From positions 1 to 46,284 of the forward strand of contig CAZSHG010000023.1 in NCBI GenBank assembly GCA_964606695.1: 46,284 nucleotides of DNA, given 5' to 3'. The notes below the pieces were generated by a model. The model worked only from the letters and a program-made list of their open reading frames with translations, ran no database searches and was not told the DNA's origin. The position numbers and the translations under genes are program-made. Source of the DNA: CAZSHG01 sp964606695 [NCBI: uncultured bacterium]. Lineage in GTDB: Bacteria > UBP14 > UBA6098. Positions 8,255 through 19,300 of the stretch are shown in pieces; within the stretch, counting starts at the first letter, position 1; every line of letters begins with the position of its first letter.

Positions 8255-10540
8255 CTAAACCGTTTCGCCCTGAAGTTCTTTCCTCCATTCCGATAGTATT
8301 TTGTCTATCCTCTGGGAGATAACGTCGCTATCCTTCTTGAATAAACTTACGATGGACTTCATCAAATTCTCCTCTTTCCATTCCGATTTGAAAAGTTTCA
8401 AAGCCCTCATTAATTCCTCTTCGGGCGGGAATCTATCGATAGCGTCGAGCATAGCCATAATGAATTCTTCCGACCGCCCCGACGGCAGGGACGTCGTGTA
8501 GAAAGTCCATGTATCCAGCGTGTCGAGTATAAACCGCCTCGCTTGGTCGCCGCCCAACCTGCCAACGACGCGTATTATCTCCGGCCACTTGTCCCGTCTT
8601 AGATAGAAGAATTTCACGAGCATCGGGGTGGCGGTTTCCTTGTCCATCCTCGAAAGGAAAATCTCGAGGTTTTTCTCCCAGTTTTTGTGATTATAGAGAT
8701 AGCTTACCAGAAACCTGACGGCGCGTTTCGACGGGATTCTGGATATCGCATCGAGCGTTGCGTTACGAACTTCCGGGTCGGTGTCGTCGGCATTGACTTC
8801 CAGGAAAGATATTCCAGCGTCTCCCGCCAGGATAGAAAGCCCCATAATCGCGCCCAGCGCCCTGCGTTTAGTCTCCTTATCGGGCAATTCTCCCAGCGGA
8901 TTTCTTGTGATTTTGTGTATTTCCCTGACGTGTCTTGCAAAAACAACCGATACGTTCTTCCGGTTTACTTCAAGCATCTTAGCGGCTTTGACGGCGAAGT
9001 TCCGGCTCTTGTTTCCAGCCTTTTCGAGGACCTTTTCGGCGATTGCTTCAGAGTCGAGAATCCTGAATATCTCCTGTAATTCGGTCTGTATTTCCAAATT
9101 ATGATCGTCGATGTCCTCGACGAATTTATTTATCAATGAACTTTTTTTAACTTTAGATAAGAAATCCTCCGCATCTTCTTTTAATTGCTCCGGTGTATTT
9201 TCCTCCTTTAACCTACTCTCGTAAATTTTCATTAACTGAAGCGAACTCAGCATCCTGTCAAGTTTCGCTATGTTCATTAAAATGAAGAATAACATCTCGG
9301 TATTCAGCGGTGTTTTTGAATCGAATTCAGTCTCCTCCCGTTTCTCGCGCATTCTGCCCTCGACAAACCGGTTTATTATGGTCTCCGGACATCTATCAAA
9401 AAGGGAATTTACGAATGGGGGACAGGTCAAAAGCAAATTAGGATTCATATCTTCGGCGAAGGCGTCTCCAAGGACTTCATACAGGTGATTTATATCGGGG
9501 TTATCCGCCTCGGAAAATATCCTGCTAAAAAGGGATTCAAGCCGATTTATTAGCTCATGCGGTTGTTCGCCGGTCCTTATCAAATGGATGTATTCTTCAA
9601 ACTCTTTGAAAAGCTCCAGTTTAGTAAACTTCCTCTCGTCGTCGATCATTTTCGACGTTCCCGAATCGGAGTCGAGAATCATCTCGTCCTTGATTTTTTC
9701 GAGTTTTGCCCTGAGTCTTTCCTTCTCAATTTCGCTCAAACTCGATTCGAGTTCCTCGATTAACTCATTGATTAACCTGTCCTGTTCGCTACTATCCTCT
9801 TTGAGTATTCTTTTACGGAACTGGTTTATGACCTCGTCTATTATATCTGTTTCGGTCAATTCTTCGACTACCTCAGCCTTATCTGACGGTCGAGATTCCT
9901 TTTTTCCAGAGGCCCCAATCACCTCACGGAAAACCTGTGGGTAATCGGCCAAGAGGGTTCCCAATTTTTCCTTTCTGAAATACTGTTGAGACTCCTCATA
10001 ATCCTCATCGCCGTGGACTATTTCATACCGGATTTTATTGACCTCTATATGCGATACTCTTTCTTCAGAAAGATATTCCCCAATGTCCTTGCGTTTGTCT
10101 TTTTTACCGATGCGTTTTTCGAGAAAATGAACCAGAGACATCATCTCGCGGGATGTAATATCCCTGTGAAATGTAAGCGAAGATATGCTGTATTTATCGA
10201 AATCTTTAGCGAACCTCCTGGTAAAATAATCGTCGGGCATAGCTATATTATCCACGAGCATTTTGCCCTCTTGACTCAATGTCAGTGTGATATTCGGCTG
10301 ATGGTTGAGGAATTCCGTTAGGAAATAAAATGTCTGGTTAGCGGCTTCGACTGCCATAGGATGGTTAACGCTATACATCTCGACTTTCTGTATAGCGAAA
10401 TGGAGACGTTTGATTAATTCACGAGAGAGATGGTCCGCGGTTTGAGACTCGATCTCCTCCCGAATCACCTTTCTTATCTCTTTTTCGTTTAACCCCTTTT
10501 TCCCTGAGGAATTGGGGCTGTTGACGTCATTTTCCGTCAT
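8255..10540 (-). CDS. Large cytoplasmic HEAT-repeat protein
   Basis: A 761-residue protein with no signal peptide or membrane helix. The N-terminal part (about 40-150) has the pattern SVNHPMAVEAANQTFYFL followed by LTLSQEGKMLVDN and KYSISSLTFHRDIT. I have seen this pattern at the start of other bacterial HEAT-repeat proteins, but its function is unknown to me. Residues 200-330 are rich in charged coiled-coil sequence. The C-terminal half (about 500-740) is built from helical pairs such as DTDPEVRNATLDAISRIPSK, typical of HEAT repeats used for protein-protein contacts. GGGG lies 7 bases before the ATG. It is 66 bases downstream of the FAD oxidoreductase and may share its transcript. No partner can be named. 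Confidence 0.65.
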   Translation of the reverse strand: MTENDVNSPNSSGKKGLNEKEIRKVIREEIESQTADHLSRELIKRLHFAIQKVEMYSVNHPMAVEAANQTFYFLTEFLNHQPNITLTLSQEGKMLVDNIAMPDDYFTRRFAKDFDKYSISSLTFHRDITSREMMSLVHFLEKRIGKKDKRKDIGEYLSEERVSHIEVNKIRYEIVHGDEDYEESQQYFRKEKLGTLLADYPQVFREVIGASGKKESRPSDKAEVVEELTETDIIDEVINQFRKRILKEDSSEQDRLINELIEELESSLSEIEKERLRAKLEKIKDEMILDSDSGTSKMIDDERKFTKLELFKEFEEYIHLIRTGEQPHELINRLESLFSRIFSEADNPDINHLYEVLGDAFAEDMNPNLLLTCPPFVNSLFDRCPETIINRFVEGRMREKREETEFDSKTPLNTEMLFFILMNIAKLDRMLSSLQLMKIYESRLKEENTPEQLKEDAEDFLSKVKKSSLINKFVEDIDDHNLEIQTELQEIFRILDSEAIAEKVLEKAGNKSRNFAVKAAKMLEVNRKNVSVVFARHVREIHKITRNPLGELPDKETKRRALGAIMGLSILAGDAGISFLEVNADDTDPEVRNATLDAISRIPSKRAVRFLVSYLYNHKNWEKNLEIFLSRMDKETATPMLVKFFYLRRDKWPEIIRVVGRLGGDQARRFILDTLDTWTFYTTSLPSGRSEEFIMAMLDAIDRFPPEEELMRALKLFKSEWKEENLMKSIVSLFKKDSDVISQRIDKILSEWRKELQGETV

Positions 10541-10606
10541 TCGATTACCCCATAGGCCGTTCGATATCTTTATAAATCGAAACTAAAACCAAATCATAAC
10601 GTCTCT

Positions 10607-11758
10607 CTAACCAACTACGCTTGGTTCGATAACCAATTCGCCCCTGTCGAATCTTTCCATGGAAAGAGGCGATATGTCCACGGGCGGCTTATTGCCGACT
10701 ATTTGTTCGGCCAGGCATACGGCGGTCATCGGCGCAATCATGAACCCATGGCCGGAAAAACCGACCGCGTTGTAGAATCCCTTTACTGTCGATGTTTCCC
10801 CGAGAATCGGTGCCGCGTCGGGAGTGCGGTTGTAACTACCGCCCCATTGCCGGACGACCCGAAGGTCTTTCAAGACAGGAATTATATTGAGTAATTCCAG
10901 GGTCAGGAATTCCAGCCATTGCCACGTAGAACGGATATTGTGGTTCGATTCTTCTTTCTCCCCAATGCCCGTTACGAAACTACCGTGTGGAACCTGTTGT
11001 AAGTAAATACCTATCTGAAAACTTATGACCATCGTATCGAATAGGCGATCTATCGGTTCGGTCGCGAGGCATTGGTGTCTTTCGGAATAAGTAGGGATAT
11101 CCACGCCGGCCATTGCGGCGACTTCTTTCGACCAGGGTCCCGCAGAATTAACGACGATATTTGTCGAAATGTTTCCTTTGTCAGTTTTCACCGATTGGAC
11201 AGTGTCATTTTCGATTTCGATATCGAGAGCTTCTGTGTATCGGAACACCTTTGCACCTGCGCGTTCCGCCGCGCGAATATACGCGAAATTCGTTTTGAAC
11301 GGATTGGCATGGCCGTCAGTTGGACAGTAAGTTGCTTTGACAAATGAGTCCGTGTTAATCGGAGGGCAAATCTCGCGGGCTTCATCATAATCGACGAATT
11401 TGCTTGGAATCCCAACGGAATTCTGTAGTTCGATATTCTTCTCGAATTGCGCTACCTGTGCATCTGTATGTGCCAGAACAAGATAACCGCCCTGCCTGAA
11501 TTCGATATCGTAATCCAGTTCTTCGGCAAGTCCCTCAAAAATATCAACCGAACCTTTTGCGAGACGGCAGTTCATTTCGAGGCCCCATTGTTGTCTAACT
11601 CCCGCGCCGCAACGCCCGGTAGAACCGCAGGATATATAACCTTTTTCGAGAATCACGATATCTCGCATACCGCGTTTGGTCAATTCATAGGCTATTGCCG
11701 CGCCCACGACGCCGCCACCTATTATTACAACTTCAGCGCTTTTCGGTAGTTCAGGCAT
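10607..11758 (-). CDS. FAD-dependent amine/amino-acid oxidoreductase (sarcosine oxidase beta-like)
   Basis: A 383-residue flavoprotein of the DAO/sarcosine oxidase beta family. The dinucleotide-binding motif VVIIGGGVVGAAIAYEL lies close to the N-terminus. It is followed by CGSTGRCGAGVRQQW, typical of this family, and a C-terminal flavin-contact motif TPDAAPILGE plus GFSGHGF. Members oxidise secondary amines or imino acids such as sarcosine, proline or opines; the substrate is not evident here. I chose the ATG at 11758, preceded by GAAGG at a 6-base distance, over an upstream TTG. Its start overlaps the end of the BFD-type gene by 8 bases, so the two are coupled and probably form one complex. 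Confidence 0.85.
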   Translation of the reverse strand: MPELPKSAEVVIIGGGVVGAAIAYELTKRGMRDIVILEKGYISCGSTGRCGAGVRQQWGLEMNCRLAKGSVDIFEGLAEELDYDIEFRQGGYLVLAHTDAQVAQFEKNIELQNSVGIPSKFVDYDEAREICPPINTDSFVKATYCPTDGHANPFKTNFAYIRAAERAGAKVFRYTEALDIEIENDTVQSVKTDKGNISTNIVVNSAGPWSKEVAAMAGVDIPTYSERHQCLATEPIDRLFDTMVISFQIGIYLQQVPHGSFVTGIGEKEESNHNIRSTWQWLEFLTLELLNIIPVLKDLRVVRQWGGSYNRTPDAAPILGETSTVKGFYNAVGFSGHGFMIAPMTAVCLAEQIVGNKPPVDISPLSMERFDRGELVIEPSVVG

Positions 11759-12035
11759 TATTATCCTTCGATCCAAGAGATATTGCCGAAAATGTGGTTA
11801 CCTGTTGGGGGGGTCTCGTAGTAGGAAGATCCACGTCGCTCGATGCTACGCCGAGATGGAAAGCGAGTTCTCTGCGTATCAGGGGGAGACATGTTCGTCC
11901 GCCGCAGGGGCCCATTCCGCATCGAAGATAGCGTTTTAACTCCTCGAAATCCGTATAACCGTCAGAAATAGCTTTCCTGATTTCATCCAACGTCAGGTCT
12001 TCGCATCTGCAAATAATGATTTCCTTATCCTTCAC
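11751..12035 (-). CDS. Stand-alone BFD-type [2Fe-2S]-binding protein
   Basis: A 94-residue protein with the BFD-like (bacterioferritin-associated ferredoxin) [2Fe-2S] domain. Its ligands appear to be CRC (C9, C11) and CGMGPC (C39, C44); a fifth cysteine, C49 in GGRTC, is usual in this subfamily. The C-terminal tail with RPPQQVTTF resembles the tail that follows this domain in opine oxidase, Hcn or sarcosine oxidase alpha subunits. Here it is a separate gene, not fused to the usual NAD/FAD alpha subunit, which is absent from the window. It should carry electrons from the adjacent flavoprotein. It starts at GTG with AAGGAG 5 bases upstream and a near-consensus promoter. Confidence 0.88.
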   Translation of the reverse strand: MKDKEIIICRCEDLTLDEIRKAISDGYTDFEELKRYLRCGMGPCGGRTCLPLIRRELAFHLGVASSDVDLPTTRPPQQVTTFSAISLGSKDNNA

Positions 12036-12059
12036 AGCTACTCCTTCGTTTATTCATAT

Positions 12060-12088
12060 AGTATAAAACACCGATAGAACGAGGTCAA
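12060..12088 (-). promoter_or_regulatory. Strong sigma70-like promoter for the BFD/FAD oxidoreductase pair
   Basis: On the minus strand there is TTGACC, a 17-base spacer and TATACT, 24 bases before the GTG start at 12035. This is the closest match to the E. coli consensus on this side of the window. Confidence 0.7.
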
Positions 12089-12120
12089 GCTTATTTGAAT
12101 ATTTTTTGAAAAATGGGAAA

Positions 12121-12149
12121 TAAAAAAAGCCGCCAATTATGGCGGCTTT
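12121..12149 (-). terminator. Rho-independent terminator
   Basis: AAAGCCGCC (12126-12134) pairs with GGCGGCTTT (12141-12149) across a 6-base loop. Read on the minus strand it is followed by seven T, and it lies 20 bases after the stop of the gene at 12171. A short T-rich run on the other side could make it weakly bidirectional. Confidence 0.85.
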
Positions 12150-12170
12150 CTTTAGTTCTAATTCTGTCGA

Positions 12171-13253
12171 TTAGGGCGTCGTAGCCTTTGCCTTAAGGTC
12201 TAATCTTATTATCTGTGTCGGTGTCCAGGAGCTGACATCGGTTGGGAGATGCAATTGTAGCCAGAGGTTTTCCGTCCGGAAAACGCTATCCGCGGTAGAT
12301 TCCTGAATTTCCCATCCGCCCGGTCCGAACAGTGTGTCTGGATCAGTCCCACGGCCAGAAGCCCAGGTAAATCCGCTGTCATAAACGGCATCCGACAAAG
12401 TGAAAACCGTAGGCGGAATGGCTTCATCGTCGAAATAACCTCGCAATGCGTATCTATCCACACCCGCGGATTGTTCGAGGTCCCAACCGGTCGCGGGATA
12501 GCCCTTGATACCCATATCGATATCGACGTCACCGTTATTCTTGACTATGAAGAGGTCGCCGGATTCCATCGTAGCAGTATATCCGTATGAAAGGGTTTCC
12601 TCGATAGTCCAGTCGTTACTGTCGGCCTGGTTAACGACCACCCATTCCAGAACCTGTTCCTCGTATCTCGCCCATGCCTGATAATCCGGCGTTGTCGGCC
12701 AGGGTTCGACATTACCCGGCAAATCGTAAGCTCTGCAACGGAAATAATAGGTAGAATCCTCGTGGACGGTTTCCGGAACGGTCGGGCCGAAAACATCGCT
12801 AGTCAGGACAGTCTGAATATGCCAGTCCTCCCATGAGCCGCTGTTTATACGATACTGGATATCGTAGAAACGAACGCCCCATCCGATACCGTCTTCGGTC
12901 GTGGTATCGGCTCCGCCCCAGCTAATAGGGAAATTAGGCGCGCTGGAAACGGTGTCAGACCCGAGGTCGTTCACCGATGTCAACGGATAGCGTTCGTCCC
13001 AATCCACCTTCCGGAAGCCGGGTCTGTTGATGTAGGAAGTCCCGTCGGTAAGGAACGAATCCGTGAAGAAACTCGCGTTGCCCAGATTATCGGACAGACG
13101 AAATCCTCCAGTGGACATCCGCATATCTCCCTCCGAACCGCCGTTTGTAATAGCGCCCCATCGGAGTTCGTAGCCGCCGCCGGATGGCCAGTCGGCTATA
13201 GCGCTTATCGCCAGAACTCCTACAAGGATTGTGAAAAACATTATTCTATTCAT
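12171..13253 (-). CDS. Secreted beta-sandwich protein, function unknown
   Basis: A 360-residue protein with a signal peptide (MNRIMFFTILVGVLAISAIA). The N-terminal mature part has the pattern GGYELRWGAITNGG...GGFRLSDNLG...INRPGF, which recurs in exported proteins of FCB and related phyla. The middle part is fibronectin- or Ig-like (DIQYRINSGSWEDWHIQT, followed by a YYFRCRAYDLPGN strand). I do not see catalytic motifs or a PNPFN sorting domain. I chose the ATG at 13253, with GGGAG 5 bases upstream, over a GTG six bases earlier. It lies between the giant surface protein gene and its own terminator, so it probably belongs to the cell surface. Confidence 0.6.
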   Translation of the reverse strand: MNRIMFFTILVGVLAISAIADWPSGGGYELRWGAITNGGSEGDMRMSTGGFRLSDNLGNASFFTDSFLTDGTSYINRPGFRKVDWDERYPLTSVNDLGSDTVSSAPNFPISWGGADTTTEDGIGWGVRFYDIQYRINSGSWEDWHIQTVLTSDVFGPTVPETVHEDSTYYFRCRAYDLPGNVEPWPTTPDYQAWARYEEQVLEWVVVNQADSNDWTIEETLSYGYTATMESGDLFIVKNNGDVDIDMGIKGYPATGWDLEQSAGVDRYALRGYFDDEAIPPTVFTLSDAVYDSGFTWASGRGTDPDTLFGPGGWEIQESTADSVFRTENLWLQLHLPTDVSSWTPTQIIRLDLKAKATTP

Positions 13254-13276
13254 ATTCACTCCCGGTTATTTTTTCC

Positions 13277-13305
13277 AATTTAAGTATAACAATTGGATTG
13301 CGCAA
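13277..13305 (-). promoter_or_regulatory. Promoter candidate for the secreted protein gene at 12171-13253
   Basis: On the minus strand there is TTGCGC, a 17-base spacer and TAAATT, starting 9 bases after the stop of the giant gene and about 23 bases before the ATG. The -35 word is the same as in the promoter of the TolQ-like gene. Confidence 0.35.
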
Positions 13306-13313
13306 GTCTTTTT

Positions 13314-16300
13314 TTACGGTAATTGTCCGGGTTGCCCTCCACCCCACATTGTACCGGCAGAATTTGTATTAAACGCGCCTGGGACGGGGGTAAATGTAGA
13401 ACTATATAAATCCAGGACATTATTACTCGCTGTTAACTGAGTAGCTCCAGTTTCGGACAGGTCCACACCCGATCCCCCCTGGGCGTTGTTATATATCTGA
13501 TTATTAACGACCAGATAACGCCCGATTGATAGATCCAGACCATTGGATACATTCTTGTAAATAATATTATTATCTATGGGCATAAGAGGATCCGTTGGAA
13601 TCGAGTTCATATCCTGGCAGGTAACACCGGTATAATACCGCTCGATAATATTGTCCTTCACAGACGCCAGACAACCTTCCTCCGGGCTAGATAGAATAAT
13701 ACCGCCCGTCGTCCCGGCTATCAATCCCTTTCCGTCGATATGATTCCCAATAATGTTAACGGCAAACATTTCACCCAGGCTACTGGCATCAATCACCGCT
13801 GGCGGGTTGGAAATTCCGCATGCATTAAAGTCATTCGAGAGAATATTCACTTCGCCGCCGATGATATATATTGCTTGCTGGCCAATTTCGTCGAAATGGT
13901 TCGCTTTGATTTCCGCCTGTCCGCTTTGTATCATAATCGCGACGCCTTCGAGCAACTTGAATACGTTGGATTCGCAGTAGAGTTTACCATTCTGCAAATT
14001 AATTGAACCATTATATGTGAACTGGTTACCGCAAACATGGAAATCGCCGCTGATTATCGTGATTGGAGTAATGATATTATTATCATCGATATCCCATAAA
14101 CCGGTCGCATTTGTCGTTATTTCCAGATAACAATCGAGCAACCGTCCTCTATCAACCAGGTTCATTGGAGATATTGACGATTGGATTCTGCATCCGAGTA
14201 TTTCTGAACCTGTCATAGATGCCGCTGAACCAGCATCGACTCCACATTCGAACCAACATTCGTCGGCTCTTCCGAAGATCGATGTAACAATACCATCACC
14301 GGTTACGTGGATTCTCGATATTTCCCCCTCGACGGCAACATTTGCTAAAATTATCGTCGTAACGTCCATTCCAGAACCCCGTAGATGGACACCTGTGGGA
14401 ACGATAATATCGCGTGTCGGTGTATAACTTCCCGGCGCGACATCGACCAGGACATTCGTCCAGGCGTTGACTGTAATTGCATTCATAGCGTCTTCTATAG
14501 TCATGAAATCGGCGTTATCCTGTCCAACCGTAATAACATACAGCGGTTCCCAATCGGTTCGGTAGGTGGAATCATCCAGAAGTGAAACTCCCCCAATGAC
14601 ATCAACGCTGTCGTCCATCTCGATAATATCGCCGACGGCCTGAATGCTGTCCGCAACGAGTTCGCCCATCACTTTCAACGCTTCCGAGACCACTACCGTA
14701 TCGTGCCGAGTCGCGTTGATAGTATCGAAATCGACCGAGCTTGCTGGCAGGTCGACCCAGCTGACATCCGAACCGTCGGTTGTTAGCACCTGTCCCGCTG
14801 TTCCGAAGCTGGAGCCGTCGTAAATGCCGCTAATTATATAGACATCGCCGTCTTCTTCGATCGAGAACACATTGACATCGCCCGAATTACGGACATGGAA
14901 CATATTATCCGCGTCGTTGTCGGCGTCTATCTTGGCTACGAAATCTTCATTGCTCTGGTAGATACCACTGCTTGTATGGAAATTGCCGGTGCCAATGGAG
15001 ATATTACCGGTTGGCGACCAATAATTAGCGTCATTATAAATACCATTACCACCCGATGTATGATTCACGTATAGTGCATCTCCGGATGAAGCCGTAATAC
15101 TGACCGCATTACCCCCGGAAGTTGTAATGCTGTTCCCGCCATCGTAAGCCGCTTGCAAAGAACCGCCGCCGCCCCCTGAACTTACATTTATTGTCGATAT
15201 TCCATCGTAATAATATAGGTCGTCGTCCGCTGAATCCACGAAGATGCCGGGGACACCCGTTGGCAGAGGATTGCTTGCTACGGGTTCGAACCCTACGCCG
15301 GTCGGATCGAGCACGCCGGCGATATGGGCGTCGCCGAGGACTATCAGGGAGTCGGTCACTGTAACTTTGCCGTCCATCATAACGTCGCCGACGAAGAATC
15401 CCGCATAATATAACGGATCCATGCTAACACCACTAACCGCCGCGTTAATAGCCGGTCCCGAAACACCGAGTCCTCCCATTGCAGACGGCCCTGCCATGCC
15501 TTCTACGCCACCGTAAGTGGCCGCGTATTGTATGGATATTGGATCGTAACTTCCAAATCCTCCTAATAAGTGATGGACACCCCATCCGCGAAGCTGGTCG
15601 TCGCGATAATCGGCATAACCAAGTGAATAGTTGGCCGGAGGAATCAGTCCGAGATGATCTTGAACGAGTGAAATCCCTTCTTCTAATGGAAGTGGATATC
15701 CATAATACGTTCCGTAGTCTCGAATATTGCCATTTACGCCGGCGGCTCCCCAGACCTGAATGCTGTCGTCCAGTTCGATAACATCGCCTGCCGCCTGAAT
15801 GCTGTCGGCAATTAGTTCGCCGAGGATTTTAAAATCGTTCATTACGACGAGTGTATCGCGATGCGTTCCCTGTATTGTGTCGAAATCGACAACACCGCCG
15901 CCCCAGCTTGTGCGCCATGCTCCGTCCATCCAGATGGAATCTTCAATCCAGATGGCGTCTTTGAAATAGGTATATTCGTTGCGGGCCTCAATAGTATCCG
16001 CGACGAATTCCTCCGCCCAGAGTTTATCATGCACGAAAACCGTGTCGCCGTCGGCGTATATATCGGTAACCTGAGCGGTATCAACGATGATTCCGCCGGA
16101 GAATATCTGCGCGGCGAGATTACCGCCGATAAGGAAATTATGTTGCTCGCCCGATGCGGAAGGATCCGGCGAATAGTATAGAGCATAACCGAGTGGGCCG
16201 TCTCCATAGTAAATATAAGAATTATAGCTGAATTGCAGCGTTTCTTCGACGAAGATATTGTAATTAAATGTAGCTGAAGTATCCACATATAGCTCGCCGC

Positions 16301-19300
16301 CGGTGAAATAGCCGGAATAGCCCAAGCTGTTACCATCTCCAAGTATCGCTGAATTCGCCCACGGGCCTGTAAGATAACCGGGTTGCGAGGTAGCGTCGTC
16401 GGTCAATCTACCGTAAACACCAACCGAATACCAGCTGGTTGTTTGGTCAGCGGAACCGAGAACACCGATAGCCTCTCCGTAGTAGTCGCTGGATGGGCCA
16501 TCTGCAGTTCCCCAGACCCCAATAATGTTATAATCGTAATCGTCCGTCTGCCGGCCATATCCGAAGACGGCAGAATGGTCGCCGTCGTTATAACCGTTAA
16601 CCGCATAGAGACCGTAAACATCGTCGGCTTCGTAGGCGCGGATGTTATCGTTACCGATTACACGCTTATATATTCCGGCGTCTTCCCACTGGCCGGCACC
16701 GCCGCCGCCCCATGTGGTATGCCATGCGCCGTCCATCCAGATGGAATCTTCAATCCAGATGGCGTCTTTGAAATAGGTATATTCGTTGCGGGCCTCGATA
16801 GTATCCGCGACGAATTCCTGCGCCCAGAGGTTTGATTCTACGAACACAGTATCGCCCATGAAATTAGTAATAACAGGTGTGCTGACGAGTATATCGCTGA
16901 TAATTGCGCCGTGCATCCATAAATCGCCGATTCCCTCGATAGCGGTTGGACCACCCAGATTCCCGACGAACATCGCCGGGCCTGCTGGATTATAGCCCAG
17001 GACAGTTAATACCGTATCTGGAACACCCATACCATCGATGATTACAGGACCGGCATCGGCCTGAATTATTCTGCCGCCGCCGGGAGCTAGATAATCATAA
17101 GCGGCATCGAGACTGCCTGTAGCACCGCCTCCCGGCCAGGCCGTGATTGTTACGCCGTTAAGCGTCATCGATGTGTTTGCATTAACGTCGTTCGATGCGA
17201 TCACATCGACAGCCCGGACGGTTGCATCCGCATTTAGATCGCCGTGAACATCGACATGGTCGTCCATTTCGATAACCGGGCCGACCGCTTGAATCGAGTC
17301 GGCAATTAACTCGCCATAGACTTTGAGTTGAGACATAACAACAATAGTATCGTCCGGATTCCCGGATTCGCTCCATATAGTATCGTTTTCGACTCCGCCG
17401 CCTGTCGGCCATTCGGTAATAGTAACGCCGTCCAGCGTGAAACTACTACCTTCGATATCGCCGTCGGCGGTTATATTGCCGTCGCAAATATCGACCGCGG
17501 GAGGTGGTGCGCCGGTGGGGGCGGATACGACCAAATTATCGACATGTATATCGTTGCCGTATTGGCTAACGAATAAAAGTGCTAAATATACGGTCGCCTG
17601 GTTGTCGGCTGCGGCTGGAAGAGTAACAGATTCTGTCGCCCAACCCGTTGACCCATCGTATCTTAACCATGTTGTTACTGGCGTCCAGATTGCACCATCA
17701 GTAGAATAATGTAGGACAACGCTATCTAAATTAGTATATGTAACGTCGTGATAAACGTCCAGATTGACCATGATATTCGAATACCCGACAGTGGAGAAAC
17801 TGGTGGTTTGTTCTAACTGAATTTGATCGTCCCAGGAAGCCGTCCAGGAGTTAAATATTACCATGTGAGTTCCATCGGACGGCGTTATACCGGTGGGATG
17901 AGAAGAAGTAGTGGCATAACTTAACGCCGCTGAACCTGTCGCTCCAGTTTCTGCCCAACCAGTCGGGGTGGAACCACCGTCGAAACTCTCACTATAAATC
18001 GTAGTAGTGGGCGCGACTCCGCCGCCGAAGGTTCCGCAGCCATCGACAGTGATATTGTCATCGAGGAATATCATATCCGCGACCGCCTGGATACTATCGG
18101 CAATAAGCTCGCCGTTAACGAAGAAATTGTCCATTGCGTAAATTGTGTCGCTGACATCTCCTAGATCGCCCGCCCAGAGAGTATCGAATGAGGCTCCCGA
18201 TAATTCGTCTATAGCTTCCTGAACATTGGTTGCCGCCAGACCGCTCGTAGCGTTATCGTAGCCGACGATTCCAGCGCCGCCGGTTGTCGTGAGACCGGTT
18301 CCGTCGAAAATAACGTCACCCGCCGGGTCGATTAGCTCGATATTGCCATTGGGGCCATCGGCGATGATTTTCGGAGCGGGTGTAGAATATTCGGTGGTAA
18401 AAACGCGAACGTTATCGACCATGAAATACCAATCCCATGAATCAGCATAATAATAGAAATCGATAATTACGCTGTATCCGATGTATGGATCAAGCGAAAT
18501 CGATACAAGTTCGCCCGGTCCATAAGCGCTATGGTCTTCTTCCCAATGGAGAAGGGGAATCCAGGTTGCCCCGCCGTCGGTGGATATATTAACATTTGCA
18601 GAGTCCCCACCAATATAATTATAGGATGCGATAAACTCTAAAGTTGCATTTGATAAAGTAGAAATGTCGATGGAGGGTGTTTGAAGATGTCCATCGCAAG
18701 CACCACCGTATGCGTCTGCATCGGCATCGGCGCAATAGCCGTCTCCGCCGGCATAATTGGTTCTTCCCCAATTGTCGTTCCTGTCCCAGGCTACACCTAA
18801 GATTGTCCATCCCACGACCGGCCATGTGCCTTCGAATTCTTCGTAGAGAAGATCGATTTCGGTTGCACTCATATACACGCCGAACTCGCCTTCGTTCTCA
18901 ATCCAGAAATCGGCGTTCTGGGCGGCAGTATCTTGATCCCAGATGAAGTCGCCGGTCGGGCCGGTTCCGCTTCCGAAATCCTGCCAGCTAGCGCCGTCAT
19001 GCCATTTGAGTTTGCCTTCGCTGTCGTCATAATAAACTTTTCCTTCCGCGCCGGTGGGAACAACTGTCTGCGGTTGGAAAGTAACGGAAGCCGGATCCAG
19101 TTCGCCGAGAATCATGGCGTCGCCATGCTCGTCAACGCTGAATACGGTCACGCCAGTATCGTTTACCACATAGAACATCTCGTCGGAAACACTTTCGTTC
19201 TTATCGAGATGAACCTTGATATCGTCATTGGACCATATCTCGCCGTTTATTCGAAGGTCGCCCGAACAGAATATCGCGGGACCCGCACCGGCGTTGTAAA

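Noticed and set aside
16383-16835. 150-codon plus-strand frame inside the giant gene
   Set aside because: Antisense shadow of a repetitive coding region; its repeats mirror the duplication on the other strand.
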